A stretch of DNA of 33,287 bases from an uncultured Clostridia bacterium (GCA_934476075.1 CAKSNH010000022.1:1-33287), one strand, 5' to 3'. Shown: positions 1-8,728, counted from the first letter of the stretch. Notes: generated by a model from the letters alone, not told the origin. Program-made: numbers and translations.

Positions 1-162
1 GTCCGGCGGCGTAGCCGATTTTGACCTAGTCAAAATTACTTGACCATAAATTCGCAAGCCTTTAAAAAGGCTTGACCTAAACTTTGATGGGGCAGAGCCA
101 CTTTGCAAGTTTGCGTAAGCGACAAATCCTAATTTACGCTTTGCGTAAACAACAACTCACAA
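1..162. other. Palindrome-rich 3' flank of der, no gene seen
   Basis: No convincing coding frame was found. The stretch holds several short perfect inverted repeats: ATTTTGAC/GTCAAAAT at 18-36, AAGCC...GGCTT around 57-75, and TTTACGC/GCGTAAA with a 3-nt loop at 133-149. The last lies just beyond the der stop codon and could help end der transcripts, but no run of T follows it on the minus strand, so a terminator is not claimed. Confidence 0.4.
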
Positions 163-1488
163 TTATTTCTTCTCGCCTTTTTCTCTGACGATAAAATGTA
201 TCGGTGTACCCTCATATCCGAATGCCGCACGCAGCTGATTTTCCAGATAACGCAGATATGAATAGTGCATTAAATCCTTTGAGTTTACGAAAAGCACGAA
301 AGTCGGCGGTGCAACAGACGCCTGTGTACCGTAGTAAATCTTCAAACGCTTGCCCTTGTCTGACGGAGGCTGCTGCTTTTGCATAGCCTCGTTTAACAAA
401 TCGTTAAGCATACCTGTCGAAATTCTGCGTTTGTGCTGTTCGTTCACCTCTTTAATCTTCTCCAAAAGATTGTTCACTCGCTGTCCCGTCTTTGCCGATA
501 TGAACATAACCGGTGCGTACATCATGTATGAAAATCCCTCACGCACTCTTTCCCTGAATGAGTTCATGGTCTTTGAGTCCTTTTCGACTATATCCCACTT
601 GTTCACAACAAGAATACACGCTTTCCCCTGGTCATGCGCATAACCGGAAATTTTTGTGTCCTGCTCGGTCACACCCTCGTTTGCGTCAAGCATGATAACG
701 CATACATCACTTCGGTCAACCGCCGCAAGCGAACGCACAACGCTGTATCTTTCCACAACCTCGTCAATCTTTCCACGCTTACGCATACCTGCCGTGTCGA
801 TAAACAAATACTTGTCATCACCGTTTTCAAAGCGTGTGTCGATAGCGTCACGGGTAGTGCCGGCAATATTGCTGACAATAACTCTGTCCTCGCCCAAAAT
901 ACGGTTGATTAATGACGATTTGCCCGCATTCGGTCTGCCGATTACGGCAACTTTGATAACATCGTCCTCCTCGTCCGTGTCAGCGTCCTCAGGGAACTGA
1001 CTGCAAACCTTATCGAGCAAATCGCCCACACCAAGACCGTGCGTTGACGATATTGCGATAGGGTCGCCCAAGCCAAGATTATAAAATTCGTAAAATTCAA
1101 ACGGCGGGTCGCCTATATTATCCACCTTGTTTACGGCAAGCAGAATTTTCTTTCTCGCCTTTAAAAGCATTGACGCAACGTCCTGGTCATTCGCCGTCAC
1201 GCCGTCCTTGACATTTGTCATAAGCACGACAACGTCCGCCATTTCAATGGCAAGCTCCGCCTGTCGTCTCATTTGCACAAGGATTTCGTCCTTGCTCGCC
1301 GGTTCGATACCGCCCGTATCGACTAATGTAAAATGCTTGTCAAGCCATTCCACATCGGCATATATACGGTCACGGGTTACACCCGGTGTATCTTCAACGA
1401 TACTTATTCGCTGACCTGAAATTTTATTAAACAATGTCGATTTACCCACATTAGGTCTGCCGACTATTGCAACCAAAGGTTTTGCCAT
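163..1488 (-). CDS. der: Ribosome biogenesis GTPase Der (EngA)
   Basis: Der is an essential tandem-domain GTPase that acts in assembly of the 50S ribosomal subunit. The 441-residue protein has the usual length and order. The first G domain has P-loop GRPNVGKST (about 10-18), DTGG and NKVD. An acidic linker follows, then a second G domain with GRPNAGKSS (about 184-192), DTAG and NKWD. A C-terminal KH-like domain ends in a basic tail. The ATG is preceded by GGAGG at good spacing. It starts 14 bp after the stop of the upstream DUF512 gene, so the two are probably cotranscribed as the last genes of the operon. All GTPase motifs look intact, and the call is secure. Confidence 0.98.
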   Translation of the reverse strand: MAKPLVAIVGRPNVGKSTLFNKISGQRISIVEDTPGVTRDRIYADVEWLDKHFTLVDTGGIEPASKDEILVQMRRQAELAIEMADVVVLMTNVKDGVTANDQDVASMLLKARKKILLAVNKVDNIGDPPFEFYEFYNLGLGDPIAISSTHGLGVGDLLDKVCSQFPEDADTDEEDDVIKVAVIGRPNAGKSSLINRILGEDRVIVSNIAGTTRDAIDTRFENGDDKYLFIDTAGMRKRGKIDEVVERYSVVRSLAAVDRSDVCVIMLDANEGVTEQDTKISGYAHDQGKACILVVNKWDIVEKDSKTMNSFRERVREGFSYMMYAPVMFISAKTGQRVNNLLEKIKEVNEQHKRRISTGMLNDLLNEAMQKQQPPSDKGKRLKIYYGTQASVAPPTFVLFVNSKDLMHYSYLRYLENQLRAAFGYEGTPIHFIVREKGEKK

Positions 1489-1502
1489 TTTAATCCTCCA
1501 TT

Positions 1503-2828
1503 CTAAAACTCTAATTCTTCATCTAATATTGTTTCTATAAAAGAATATCCGTCATTTTCACATACCGAAACAGGCATACCGAGTGCCTTTTCCACATCGC
1601 CCACGGTACTGTCGTCAAGGAAAATATCCTCGCCGCTCCTAAGCATTACGGACGGAATGATAAGCGTGTCCGCTTTCGGCTTGTCCGCAATCTGCTTGAT
1701 AATATCACCGCCGACAACCAATCCCGACACATTTACTCCGCCGCCGAAAAATTCATTTTTTATCGCATATACAGATACCTTTACTCCCTCTGCCGTATCC
1801 TCAACACGCTTTGCAAGTCCGGCGATAAAATCGTATGCAATCTCGCCCGTTACCATCATAACATTTCTTCTGCGTTTTTTCGGCTTTATAAGAGTTACCG
1901 CCTCGTCAAACTCCTCACGCATACTGGAAATAAGTCCGACACCGTTTTCTATCTGCGGAAATCCCTCATATGTTTCGGGTTTCGGGATAGGCAGCTTTGC
2001 GTTAATGTAAAATTCGTCCGAAAGATAGATAAGTCTTGTGCCCAATTTACGCTTTAATTCTTCCTGCCATTCGGTAACCTGCACAACCGTGTCATACGCA
2101 GACTTTGCATCAAACGGTGTAAGCTGACACAATCCCTCACGATAGCGTGTAAGTCCGACAGGCACAACAGATACGCTGTTTATATACGGATACAAATTCG
2201 CAAGGTCGTTTATGGTGCGGTCAAGCTCCTCCTTATCGTTAAAGCCCGGACAAAGCACTATCTGACCGTTCATGTGCATTTCGTTTTCGGCAAACTTCTG
2301 CATTATGCCGTACAGCTTGCCGGCAAAACGGTTGCACAGCATTCTTTTTCTAAGCTCCGGATTTGTCGTATGCACAGATATGTTAATCGGAGAAATACGC
2401 ATTTTTATCATACGGTCGATTTCTTCGTCATTCATATTGGTAAGCGTGACGTAGTTGCCCTGCAAAAATGACAGTCTTGTATCATCGTCCTTAAAATATA
2501 CCGTTTCACGCATACCCTTCGGCAGCTGGTCGATAAAACAGAATATGCACTTGTTGCGGCAGCTTTGAGCCTCATCAATAAGTCCCGAATGAAATTCCAC
2601 ACCCAAATCTTCATAATTGTTTTCTATTTCGAGCATCTCGGTGTCGCCGTTTTTCTTCAATACCTCAACTGTAATTTCGCTTTCCGATACCAAATAACGA
2701 TATTCAAGCACATCATAAAACTCGCTTCCGTTAATGGAAATGATTTTATCGCCGACTTCAATTCCCGCCTCCTCGGCAATGGAATCGGGATACACTTTAT
2801 TTACGGTTGTATCAATGTTATGTTTCAT
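1503..2828 (-). CDS. DUF512 family radical-SAM-like protein with PDZ domain
   Basis: This 441-residue protein matches the DUF512 family, which is typically found next to der in Firmicutes. The N-terminal ~60 residues are PDZ-like (AGIEVGDKIISINGSEF). A CxxxCxxC cluster (Cys90, Cys94, Cys97, in CRNKCIFC) has the spacing of a radical SAM [4Fe-4S] site. The C-terminal half (DUF512 proper) has glycine-rich stretches near GGGVNVSGLVVGGD. The substrate is unknown, and annotations of 'Fe-S oxidoreductase' for the family are generic. The ATG at 2828 has only a weak GTGAG-like ribosome binding site. A 96-bp gap separates it from the SLOG gene upstream, so a minor internal promoter is possible, although none with good spacing was found. 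Confidence 0.9.
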   Translation of the reverse strand: MKHNIDTTVNKVYPDSIAEEAGIEVGDKIISINGSEFYDVLEYRYLVSESEITVEVLKKNGDTEMLEIENNYEDLGVEFHSGLIDEAQSCRNKCIFCFIDQLPKGMRETVYFKDDDTRLSFLQGNYVTLTNMNDEEIDRMIKMRISPINISVHTTNPELRKRMLCNRFAGKLYGIMQKFAENEMHMNGQIVLCPGFNDKEELDRTINDLANLYPYINSVSVVPVGLTRYREGLCQLTPFDAKSAYDTVVQVTEWQEELKRKLGTRLIYLSDEFYINAKLPIPKPETYEGFPQIENGVGLISSMREEFDEAVTLIKPKKRRRNVMMVTGEIAYDFIAGLAKRVEDTAEGVKVSVYAIKNEFFGGGVNVSGLVVGGDIIKQIADKPKADTLIIPSVMLRSGEDIFLDDSTVGDVEKALGMPVSVCENDGYSFIETILDEELEF

Positions 2829-2924
2829 ATCTATCTCACTTCATAATTTAGTATAGCTAATATATTTTCTCACAAATCCTTAAAATAATCAAGTATTTTT
2901 GAGCCAAACATAAAAGTTTGTAAA

Positions 2925-3401
2925 TTATACCCTAATATTAATCAATTTTAAGCCACATTCCATAGCATAGCGTACTGTATTTGCCGTACCGCCGGTATTT
3001 TTGGTCATATAGCTGACGCAGACTCCGCTGTGGTCAACAAGCCGTCTGTTACGCTGCATCATACAGGTGTTGGTGTACTTTTTACTTATAATAACTATTT
3101 TATCCGCATTGCGTTTGAGATAATCGAGATAATCCTTTTCATGCTCTTTCCAGCCCCGTGTCTGATTTTCGCACGGGAGTACCAGAATAAGCTTTATCTG
3201 CGGATATTTTTTCTTTAACTTAATCACCGCACCGGCGGCAACCGAATCAAATCCCAACGCACCGCCCGAGCCGTAGTATATGACACCCTCGCTTATTAAA
3301 TTTTCTATAATCTCCGTCAATTTTCTGCGGATTTTCACGGCGGTTAAATCCGATATATCCCTATGCCCCGTAAAACAGCATACCTGACTTTTATCCCACA
3401 T
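2925..3401 (-). CDS. SLOG-superfamily protein (DUF1273/YpsA-like)
   Basis: The 158-residue protein begins with CCFTGHR and continues with GGALGFDSVAA and a conserved VLPC segment. These match SLOG/YpsA-like Rossmann proteins thought to bind nucleotide-type ligands. The role in this operon is unknown. The ATG at 3401 is chosen because GGGAA sits 6-7 nt upstream and it lies 2 nt after the TGA of the transglycosylase gene. An in-frame TTG two codons earlier would overlap that stop and is less likely. Residue runs such as MMQRNRRLVDHS and NTGGTANTVRYA fit the C-terminal part of the fold. The fold assignment is fairly sure, the biochemical role is not. Confidence 0.85.
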   Translation of the reverse strand: MWDKSQVCCFTGHRDISDLTAVKIRRKLTEIIENLISEGVIYYGSGGALGFDSVAAGAVIKLKKKYPQIKLILVLPCENQTRGWKEHEKDYLDYLKRNADKIVIISKKYTNTCMMQRNRRLVDHSGVCVSYMTKNTGGTANTVRYAMECGLKLINIRV

Positions 3402-3403
3402 AA

Positions 3404-3964
3404 TCAATTCCCTTTTTTACTGTACCACCATTTGTATATTTTCTCATATTTGTTTACACGCTCAACGTATTTTTCGGTTTCGGGGAACGGTATGGACGAG
3501 AGCGTCTTTCCGTCGGAACTGTATTCGGGATTGGCGAGCCATTTATCCACGTTCCCCATACCGCCGTTGTATGCCGCCAGTGCCACATCGACATCATTAT
3601 ACCTGTTTATCAGATATGACAGATAATAGCACCCCATTCTTATGTTGATTTCGGGATTTTCAATATCGTCGGACGAAAATTCAATCCCTATTTTTTTCGC
3701 AATCCATTTTGCGGTATCGTCGGTAATCTGCATAAGTCCCCGTGCGATGCCCGAATGTGCGTCATGTATATAGTTACTTTCCGCTTTGATAACTCCCATC
3801 ACCAAATAGCGGTCAAGATTATATTCATCGGAATATTGTGTGATAACATCGTCGTGCCTGAGCGGATATACCACCTCAAAAGCGGTGTCAAAACCCGCTT
3901 TCAGCATAAGCACAACCAATGCCAAAATCAATAGCTTGATAATGGTTTTAAATAATTTCTTCAA
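3404..3964 (-). CDS. Membrane-anchored lytic transglycosylase (SLT domain)
   Basis: Slt-type enzymes cleave the MurNAc-GlcNAc bond of peptidoglycan to give 1,6-anhydro ends. The 186-residue protein has one N-terminal hydrophobic segment (about 8-24), probably an uncleaved anchor, then an SLT domain. The catalytic glutamate is expected at Glu62 in KAESNY, followed by GLMQIT and AAYNGG, the family signatures. The rest of the domain faces outward. It sits between coaE (6 bp upstream) and the SLOG gene, a common Clostridia arrangement. The domain and catalytic motifs are complete, so activity is expected. The physiological role (cell wall turnover or septation) is inference. Confidence 0.93.
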   Translation of the reverse strand: MKKLFKTIIKLLILALVVLMLKAGFDTAFEVVYPLRHDDVITQYSDEYNLDRYLVMGVIKAESNYIHDAHSGIARGLMQITDDTAKWIAKKIGIEFSSDDIENPEINIRMGCYYLSYLINRYNDVDVALAAYNGGMGNVDKWLANPEYSSDGKTLSSIPFPETEKYVERVNKYEKIYKWWYSKKGN

Positions 3965-3970
3965 TTTATA

Positions 3971-4552
3971 TTACCTCAGTTGCTTTAAAACTTTCTCAGC
4001 CTCTATTTTTAAATTATACTCATCTTTGTTGTTTTCTATCACAAAATCGGAGTTTTGTGTGTAAAACTCCTTGTCATGCTGTGCTTTTATGCGTTCTTCG
4101 GCACTTTTTTCGTCAATGCCGTCACGCTCGGTTATACGTTTTTTCCGTACATCAAAATCAGCGACAACCGACAGCACCTTGTCACATTTTTTGTTTATAC
4201 CGCTTTCGATAAGTGCGGCGGCGTCTATTATCGCCCAGTCGGACGTGCAGGAGTTTAACATCATATCAATTCTTGCACTTACATATTTGTGGGTGATTTG
4301 GTTTAGTTTAAGCAAATCTTCCTTGCTGTTGAACACTATTTTTGCAAGTGCTTTTCGGTTCAGCGTGCCGTCTGAATTAATGACCTTTCCGCCGAATGTG
4401 TCTGCTATTTCAGAAAGAGCCTTTTCGCCCTTTGCGACAATTTCCCTTGCTACAATGTCTGCGTCTATGCGGTACATTCCGTATTGCTCGAATATTTTTG
4501 AAACGGTGGTTTTTCCTGTTCCCGAACCGCCCGTTATACCAAGTATCTTCAT
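3971..4552 (-). CDS. coaE: Dephospho-CoA kinase
   Basis: CoaE performs the last step of coenzyme A synthesis, ATP-dependent phosphorylation of the 3'-OH of dephospho-CoA. The P-loop GGSGTGKTT lies at residues 8-16, followed by the DAD segment (RIDADIVAREIV) used in catalysis and the basic RITERDGIDE lid region. The start at 4552 gives MKILGITGG, the usual N-terminus, with GGGGAA about 7 nt upstream. A start 10 codons earlier is open but would bury this ribosome binding site inside the gene. The length of 193 residues is normal. It follows the U32 gene after a 69-bp gap that contains a strong hairpin. Confidence 0.96.
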   Translation of the reverse strand: MKILGITGGSGTGKTTVSKIFEQYGMYRIDADIVAREIVAKGEKALSEIADTFGGKVINSDGTLNRKALAKIVFNSKEDLLKLNQITHKYVSARIDMMLNSCTSDWAIIDAAALIESGINKKCDKVLSVVADFDVRKKRITERDGIDEKSAEERIKAQHDKEFYTQNSDFVIENNKDEYNLKIEAEKVLKQLR

Positions 4553-4572
4553 TATAATTTCCCCGTATCTTA

Positions 4573-4615
4573 CGGCAAACACACCTTGCGAAAATACCGC
4601 CGGGTGCGTTTGCCG
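4573..4615 (-). promoter_or_regulatory. Intercistronic hairpin between U32 gene and coaE
   Basis: CGGCAAAC at 4573-4580 pairs with GTTTGCCG at 4608-4615, and the stem runs inward through CACC/GGTG to about 13 bp. On the minus-strand RNA the single mismatch becomes a U-G wobble. No T-run follows in the reading direction, so it is not a classical terminator. It may be a processing, stabilising or attenuation element that tunes coaE against the U32 gene. Confidence 0.55.
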
Positions 4616-4621
4616 ATTCTG

Positions 4622-5851
4622 TTATTTTGTGCTTACTTTTCTGAGCATTGCGTTTTTGCACACAGGCTGTTCCATCGGCATTTTAACCGTCATGGCTGCG
4701 TGCGGAGCGGACGTGATACTTTCGCCCCTGTCATTTTCCATGTATTTCACCGTCTGGGCAAAGAACGGCTTGTTCGGCTGAATTATCTCCACTTCTTCGC
4801 CGATAACAAACTTGTTTCTTTGTGAAATAGTGGCTGTTTTCGTGGTTTCGTCATAGTCGGTGACAATACCGGCAATATCATAATCACGAATGTATGAGCT
4901 TGATGTGTAAACCTGTTCGTTTTCGGTAGGCTTGCCGAAGTAGAAACCTGTCGAATACGGTCGGTGGCTTACCTTGCAAAGTTCGTCATACTGCTTTTCG
5001 TCAAATACATAATTGTCGGGGTCGGCACAGTATTTGTCTATTTCCTCACGGTATATTTTTATTATGGACGCAACATAGTATTCGCTTTTTACTCTGCCCT
5101 CGATTTTAAAACTTGATATACCGCTTTTCACAAGCTCCGGAATGTGGCGGATAGTGCACAAATCCTTTGAATTGAATATGAAACTGCCACGTTCGTTTTC
5201 AAATACGTCCATGTATTCGCCCGGACGGGTTTGCTCTTGGAGTGAATAGTTCCATCTGCAAGGGTGCGAACAAGCGCCTCGGTTTGAGTCACGGTGGGTA
5301 AGGTAGTTGCTCAAAAGGCATCTGCCCGAATATGATATGCACATTGCACCGTGCACAAATGCTTCAAGCTCCAAATCGGCAGGGGTTTTCTCACGGATTT
5401 CCCTGATTTCCTCAAATGACATTTCCCGTGCAAGCACCACACGTTTAGCACCCATTTCGTACCATTTGCGTGCGGACATATAGTTCACGTTGTTGGCTTG
5501 CGTACTTATATGGATAGGGATTTCGGGAGCTAATTTCTGCACCATGTCGAAAATACCCAAATCCGCAACAAGGATACCGTCAAAGCCCAGCGGACGGACT
5601 TCCGTTATAAATTTTTCAAATTCGGCAATATCGGAATTGTGCGGAAGAATATTGGCGGTAAGGTATACCTTTTTGCCACGGTCATGGGCGAATTTCAAGC
5701 CCTCTTTCATATCGTCAAGCGAAAAATTATCGGCGGCAACACGCAGACTGTATGCCTCTCCGCCGATATATACGGCGTCCGCACCGTAGAGTATCGCAAT
5801 TTTCAGTTTTTCCAAATTCCCGCCCGGAGCGAGTAGTTCTGGTTTATTCAT
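4622..5851 (-). CDS. Peptidase U32 family protein (TrhP/YrrO-like)
   Basis: Members of this family, despite the peptidase name, include the tRNA hydroxylation proteins TrhP (YrrN/YrrO in Bacillus), which add a hydroxyl to U34. The N-terminus KPELLAPGGNLEKLK and the strand motif ADAVYIGG are family hallmarks. A four-cysteine cluster (CISYSGRC and ACSHPCRW, about residues 170-200) is the probable iron-sulfur site. A C-terminal beta domain (about 325-400) completes the 409-residue protein. GAAAGGA precedes the ATG at good spacing. It is the first gene of the long minus-strand operon. tRNA hydroxylation is an inference from family membership. A collagenase-type protease is the older, less likely reading. 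Confidence 0.9.
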   Translation of the reverse strand: MNKPELLAPGGNLEKLKIAILYGADAVYIGGEAYSLRVAADNFSLDDMKEGLKFAHDRGKKVYLTANILPHNSDIAEFEKFITEVRPLGFDGILVADLGIFDMVQKLAPEIPIHISTQANNVNYMSARKWYEMGAKRVVLAREMSFEEIREIREKTPADLELEAFVHGAMCISYSGRCLLSNYLTHRDSNRGACSHPCRWNYSLQEQTRPGEYMDVFENERGSFIFNSKDLCTIRHIPELVKSGISSFKIEGRVKSEYYVASIIKIYREEIDKYCADPDNYVFDEKQYDELCKVSHRPYSTGFYFGKPTENEQVYTSSSYIRDYDIAGIVTDYDETTKTATISQRNKFVIGEEVEIIQPNKPFFAQTVKYMENDRGESITSAPHAAMTVKMPMEQPVCKNAMLRKVSTK

Positions 5852-5896
5852 GTTATTAGTTCCTTTCAGGTTATCATAATTTATAATTCAAATATT

Positions 5897-5925
5897 ATTT
5901 TAACACAAATTTATACCCTTGCCAA
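5897..5925 (-). promoter_or_regulatory. SigA-type promoter of the U32-der operon
   Basis: On the minus strand TTGGCA (5920-5925) and TAAAAT (5897-5902) are separated by 17 bp, about 40 nt upstream of the U32 start. Position, spacing and hexamers all fit a housekeeping promoter for the whole operon. Confidence 0.75.
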
Positions 5926-5939
5926 TAGATTATTGGCAA
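5919..5939. promoter_or_regulatory. Perfect 9-bp inverted repeat overlapping the -35 box
   Basis: TTGCCAATA at 5919-5927, a 3-nt spacer, then TATTGGCAA at 5931-5939. The left arm contains the -35 hexamer of the minus-strand promoter, so a bound dimeric regulator would block it. The motif was not matched to a named regulator. Confidence 0.55.
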
Positions 5940-6015
5940 ACTGCACGGAGTATTGACGGGATATTTTTTCTTAAAAGGTTTAAATAATATAAAATATGAT
6001 TTAAAAATATAATTA

Positions 6016-6044
6016 TTTACAAATAAACAATCATATGCTACAAT
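6016..6044 (+). promoter_or_regulatory. SigA-type promoter of the 6100-8677 envelope operon
   Basis: TTTACA (6016-6021) and TACAAT (6039-6044) are 17 bp apart, about 55 nt upstream of the first ATG. It is divergent from the U32 operon promoter. Confidence 0.75.
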
Positions 6045-6099
6045 ATATATAGCAAAATAGTATTATTTAAGTAAAAATTAAAGAAAGGTGGCAGTATTA

Positions 6100-6513
6100 A
6101 TGAAAAAGTTTAAAGGAATTATTGCGTTGTGTCTGGCAGCGGCAATGTCAGTGCCGATAGTGTCGGTGTCTGCATTTACCGGTACGAAATTTAACATTGA
6201 CATACCGTTTTATCCGGACAGCGGTTTTGTAAATTTGGATACAAACAAAACAAGCATTACGCTTGGAATTAATCAAAGCTCTATTGTATTTAAGTTTGCT
6301 GAAAGTCCGAAAAAAGGCTATATTGGGATATATGATGTTACGGAAAACAGATATATTACCGCAGGCACAGAGGCTGACGGATATATGGTCGGACCGTATG
6401 AATTCGGTACGTCTTTCGCTGTTGAGGGTCTTACAGGCGGACATACCTATCGGATATATATGGGCGGTGATACCGCTGATAACAGTGCATCGGGCATAGT
6501 ATATGCAAGATAA
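6100..6513 (+). CDS. Small secreted protein of unknown function
   Basis: The 137-residue product starts with KKFKGIIALCLAAAMS and has a probable signal peptidase I site after VSA (about residue 26). The mature part is rich in aromatic and beta-prone residues (ITLGINQSSIVFKF, YIGIYDV, GHTYRIYMGG) and looks like a single small beta-sandwich domain, perhaps Ig- or fibronectin-like. No catalytic motif was recognised. The ATG at 6100 is chosen because AAGGTGG lies about 8 nt upstream. An in-frame GTG four codons earlier is part of that ribosome binding site. The gene leads a plus-strand set with an SLH protein and a lipoprotein, suggesting a cell-surface role. Confidence 0.75.
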   Translation: MKKFKGIIALCLAAAMSVPIVSVSAFTGTKFNIDIPFYPDSGFVNLDTNKTSITLGINQSSIVFKFAESPKKGYIGIYDVTENRYITAGTEADGYMVGPYEFGTSFAVEGLTGGHTYRIYMGGDTADNSASGIVYAR

Positions 6514-6552
6514 TAAATATTAACGGTTTTGATTTAAAGAAAGGGGTATTTT

Positions 6553-7626
6553 ATGAAAAAAATAATATCATTTTTACTGTTGTTGTGTACATTTTCATGC
6601 TCTTTTGTTCCGACGTCTTTCGCTGCCGATTATGTAGATGAAAACGGCGTTATAAATTGTATTGACGAAAACGGTGTGTTTGAGGATTTTGAAACAACCT
6701 ATATGGGTTTTCCGCTTATGTATTATCAATATGCGGGTGAAGGCAATAATGCCATGGTGATTGAGTTTGACAGCAGTTCTGTCGGCAATGAGCAGATTTA
6801 CATAGACCTTGAAGAATCTGACGAGTTTAGCGAATACTCATTGAGTTTCATCAGCAGATTGAAAGATTTGTGGCCGGTTACAACAGATAAATTTACGGTT
6901 ATAGGTCTTAGCAACGAAAACTTTTATCATATGTTTTTCTCAACGGGCAGAAATATGCGAAAGCTTTCGGGAAAAGTTACAATGACATACGTTGACCCGA
7001 ATACATTGGGGGATAAATTTGTGCTTGAACCTTTAAATCTTCCAGAAAACTCCAAGCCGGCAATAGCAGAACTTACCGAAATGGGAATAATGAACGGCGA
7101 CAGCGACGGTAATTTCTATCCCGAAAAGGCGGTTACCCGTGCCGAGCTTGCTCAGCTTGCATATAATACACTTCCGATTTTGAAAGATGAAAAATACTTT
7201 ACTATAAGTGCCACAAAATCAGTCTATACAGATATGCCCGATACTCACTGGGCAAGAGAGGCTGTAAGATTTTTGAAAAAGCGTAACGTTATAAATGCTT
7301 ATCCGGACGGTTCTTTCCGTCCCGATGAAAATATAACCTATACCGAGGCTGCGGCAATGCTTGTGAAATTGCTGCACTACGGCGAATATGCAAATCAAAA
7401 CGGCGGTTATCCGAACGGGTATATGGATTGTGCCGACAAGCTTGGCTTGACAAAGGGAATTACGCTTAATGCCGAGGATATTGTCCCTCGTGAAACTGCC
7501 GCTCTTATGATTCAGCGTGCGTTGGATATTCCTATTCTGAAAGCGAAAAGCTACACATACGGCGTGGGTGCTGATTTTGCACTTGACCCGAATTTCACTT
7601 ACAGAAATACACGTCAGAAAGACTAA
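6553..7626 (+). CDS. Secreted protein with C-terminal SLH repeats
   Basis: SLH domains hold proteins to secondary cell wall polymers. The 357-residue product has a signal peptide (KKIISFLLLLCTFSCS, cleavage near SFAA at about 25). A unique region follows (about 26-165). Then come SLH-type repeats: GIMNGDSDGNFYPEKAVTRAELA, AREAVRFLKKRNVINAYPDG with the next TEAAAMLVK, and a third, weaker one ending in RETAALMIQRAL. The cysteines in the signal region are not a good lipobox. GGGG at about 7 nt spacing precedes the ATG. It lies 39 bp after the small secreted gene and 22 bp before the lipoprotein gene, consistent with one operon. Function beyond wall attachment is unknown. Confidence 0.88.
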   Translation: MKKIISFLLLLCTFSCSFVPTSFAADYVDENGVINCIDENGVFEDFETTYMGFPLMYYQYAGEGNNAMVIEFDSSSVGNEQIYIDLEESDEFSEYSLSFISRLKDLWPVTTDKFTVIGLSNENFYHMFFSTGRNMRKLSGKVTMTYVDPNTLGDKFVLEPLNLPENSKPAIAELTEMGIMNGDSDGNFYPEKAVTRAELAQLAYNTLPILKDEKYFTISATKSVYTDMPDTHWAREAVRFLKKRNVINAYPDGSFRPDENITYTEAAAMLVKLLHYGEYANQNGGYPNGYMDCADKLGLTKGITLNAEDIVPRETAALMIQRALDIPILKAKSYTYGVGADFALDPNFTYRNTRQKD

Positions 7627-7648
7627 AAATTATGAGGTAATCTAAAAT

Positions 7649-8677
7649 ATGTATAACACTATTGTATGCTTAATGCTTTCCGCAGCTTTATGCGGTTGTG
7701 GCGGTGTAACGCAGACGGAGCAAATTCCCGTAAGAAATAATTATTTGTCAATCACTTATGATACCAATGATTTGTCCGTTCCCGATACAGGGAAAATGAT
7801 GAATTTTTATACATATGATTTGGAAACGGAGGAGCTGACAAACAACGCACAAATTCCGTTTGCATCTCAATATGCACTCGGAGCGGTAAGTCTTGACGAT
7901 AATAAGGTTTATTATACAAAAAGAGAGAACAATAATCTCGGCAGCGGTGACTGTCTTTATTCATATGACCTTACATCAAAGCAAGAGGAACTTCTCGAAA
8001 ATGAAAACAGAGCGTATAACGATATTGTACCGGTAAATAATACGCTTTTGGTTTCGGCTGTGAAAAATGGGAATAATCCGGCGGTATTTGATTTGAGTAC
8101 ACATAAGTTTAAGTATTTGTATGAAATAAACGGATACGGCGAGGATAAATATATTTGCTCTCCACCCGTGCCGTTCGGGTATAATGTAAATACGGATAAA
8201 TTTTTGTATGTTTATGCTGACAGCAAAAGTCATTATGACCTCGATTACCGCATGGGCGAGCCTGAGGACAAAGCGCCTATTCCTTACCATGTGGCACTGA
8301 TAAGCTCTGACCTTGAAAATCAGGAGGTTTATACATTTAATAATCAAGAGGTGCAGTATGCAACCCAGATTGACGATAATCAGGTTCTTTGCGTTACGAC
8401 AGACCACCCGTTTGCATCGGGAAACATATTTGCATACATGATAGACATGAAAGAAAAACAGATTACCGAGCTTGACAGGCTTCCCATGCCGAAAATGACA
8501 TCGGTATGGAACTGTTATACATTGGATAAAGGGAAATCGTTTTATGTATTCGGAATATGCGAGGACGGACGTTCGGGAATTTTTCATTATGATACACAAA
8601 CCGACACCGTTGAAGATATTATTCTTGATACGGACAGCGGACACGTTGTAAACTTTACACTGTTAAATTATCGATAA
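7649..8677 (+). CDS. Putative lipoprotein with beta-propeller-like body
   Basis: The 342-residue product has a short hydrophobic N-terminus with LCGC, a plausible lipobox (Cys15 or Cys17). The lack of an N-terminal Lys/Arg is unusual for a signal peptide. The body shows repeated units of the type YTYDLETEEL, LYSYDLTSKQEE and IFHYDTQTDTVEDI, spaced as in TolB/DUF5050-like propellers that read out a value then a label. A GAGGTAA ribosome binding site is present, and an upstream in-frame stop shortly before the ATG excludes a longer start. It is the last gene before a strong terminator. It is likely a surface sensor or scaffold, and no enzyme motif was seen. Confidence 0.75.
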   Translation: MYNTIVCLMLSAALCGCGGVTQTEQIPVRNNYLSITYDTNDLSVPDTGKMMNFYTYDLETEELTNNAQIPFASQYALGAVSLDDNKVYYTKRENNNLGSGDCLYSYDLTSKQEELLENENRAYNDIVPVNNTLLVSAVKNGNNPAVFDLSTHKFKYLYEINGYGEDKYICSPPVPFGYNVNTDKFLYVYADSKSHYDLDYRMGEPEDKAPIPYHVALISSDLENQEVYTFNNQEVQYATQIDDNQVLCVTTDHPFASGNIFAYMIDMKEKQITELDRLPMPKMTSVWNCYTLDKGKSFYVFGICEDGRSGIFHYDTQTDTVEDIILDTDSGHVVNFTLLNYR

Positions 8678-8688
8678 ACAATTATAAA

Positions 8689-8728
8689 GCTTCGCAGAAT
8701 TTGTAAAACGGATTTTGCGAAGTTTTTT
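8689..8728 (+). terminator. Terminator of the 6100-8677 operon
   Basis: CTTCGCA (8690-8696) pairs with TGCGAAG (8716-8722), followed by TTTTTT. It lies 12 bp after the lipoprotein stop, and its right arm is shared with the left edge of the tandem repeat described next. Confidence 0.85.

Noticed and set aside
1..162. Intrinsic terminator of der
   Set aside because: Inverted repeats are present but none is followed by a T-run in the direction of der transcription.
4553..4582. Ten-codon N-terminal extension of coaE
   Set aside because: The shorter start gives the family N-terminus MKILGITGG with a good ribosome binding site, and the extension lies within the hairpin region.
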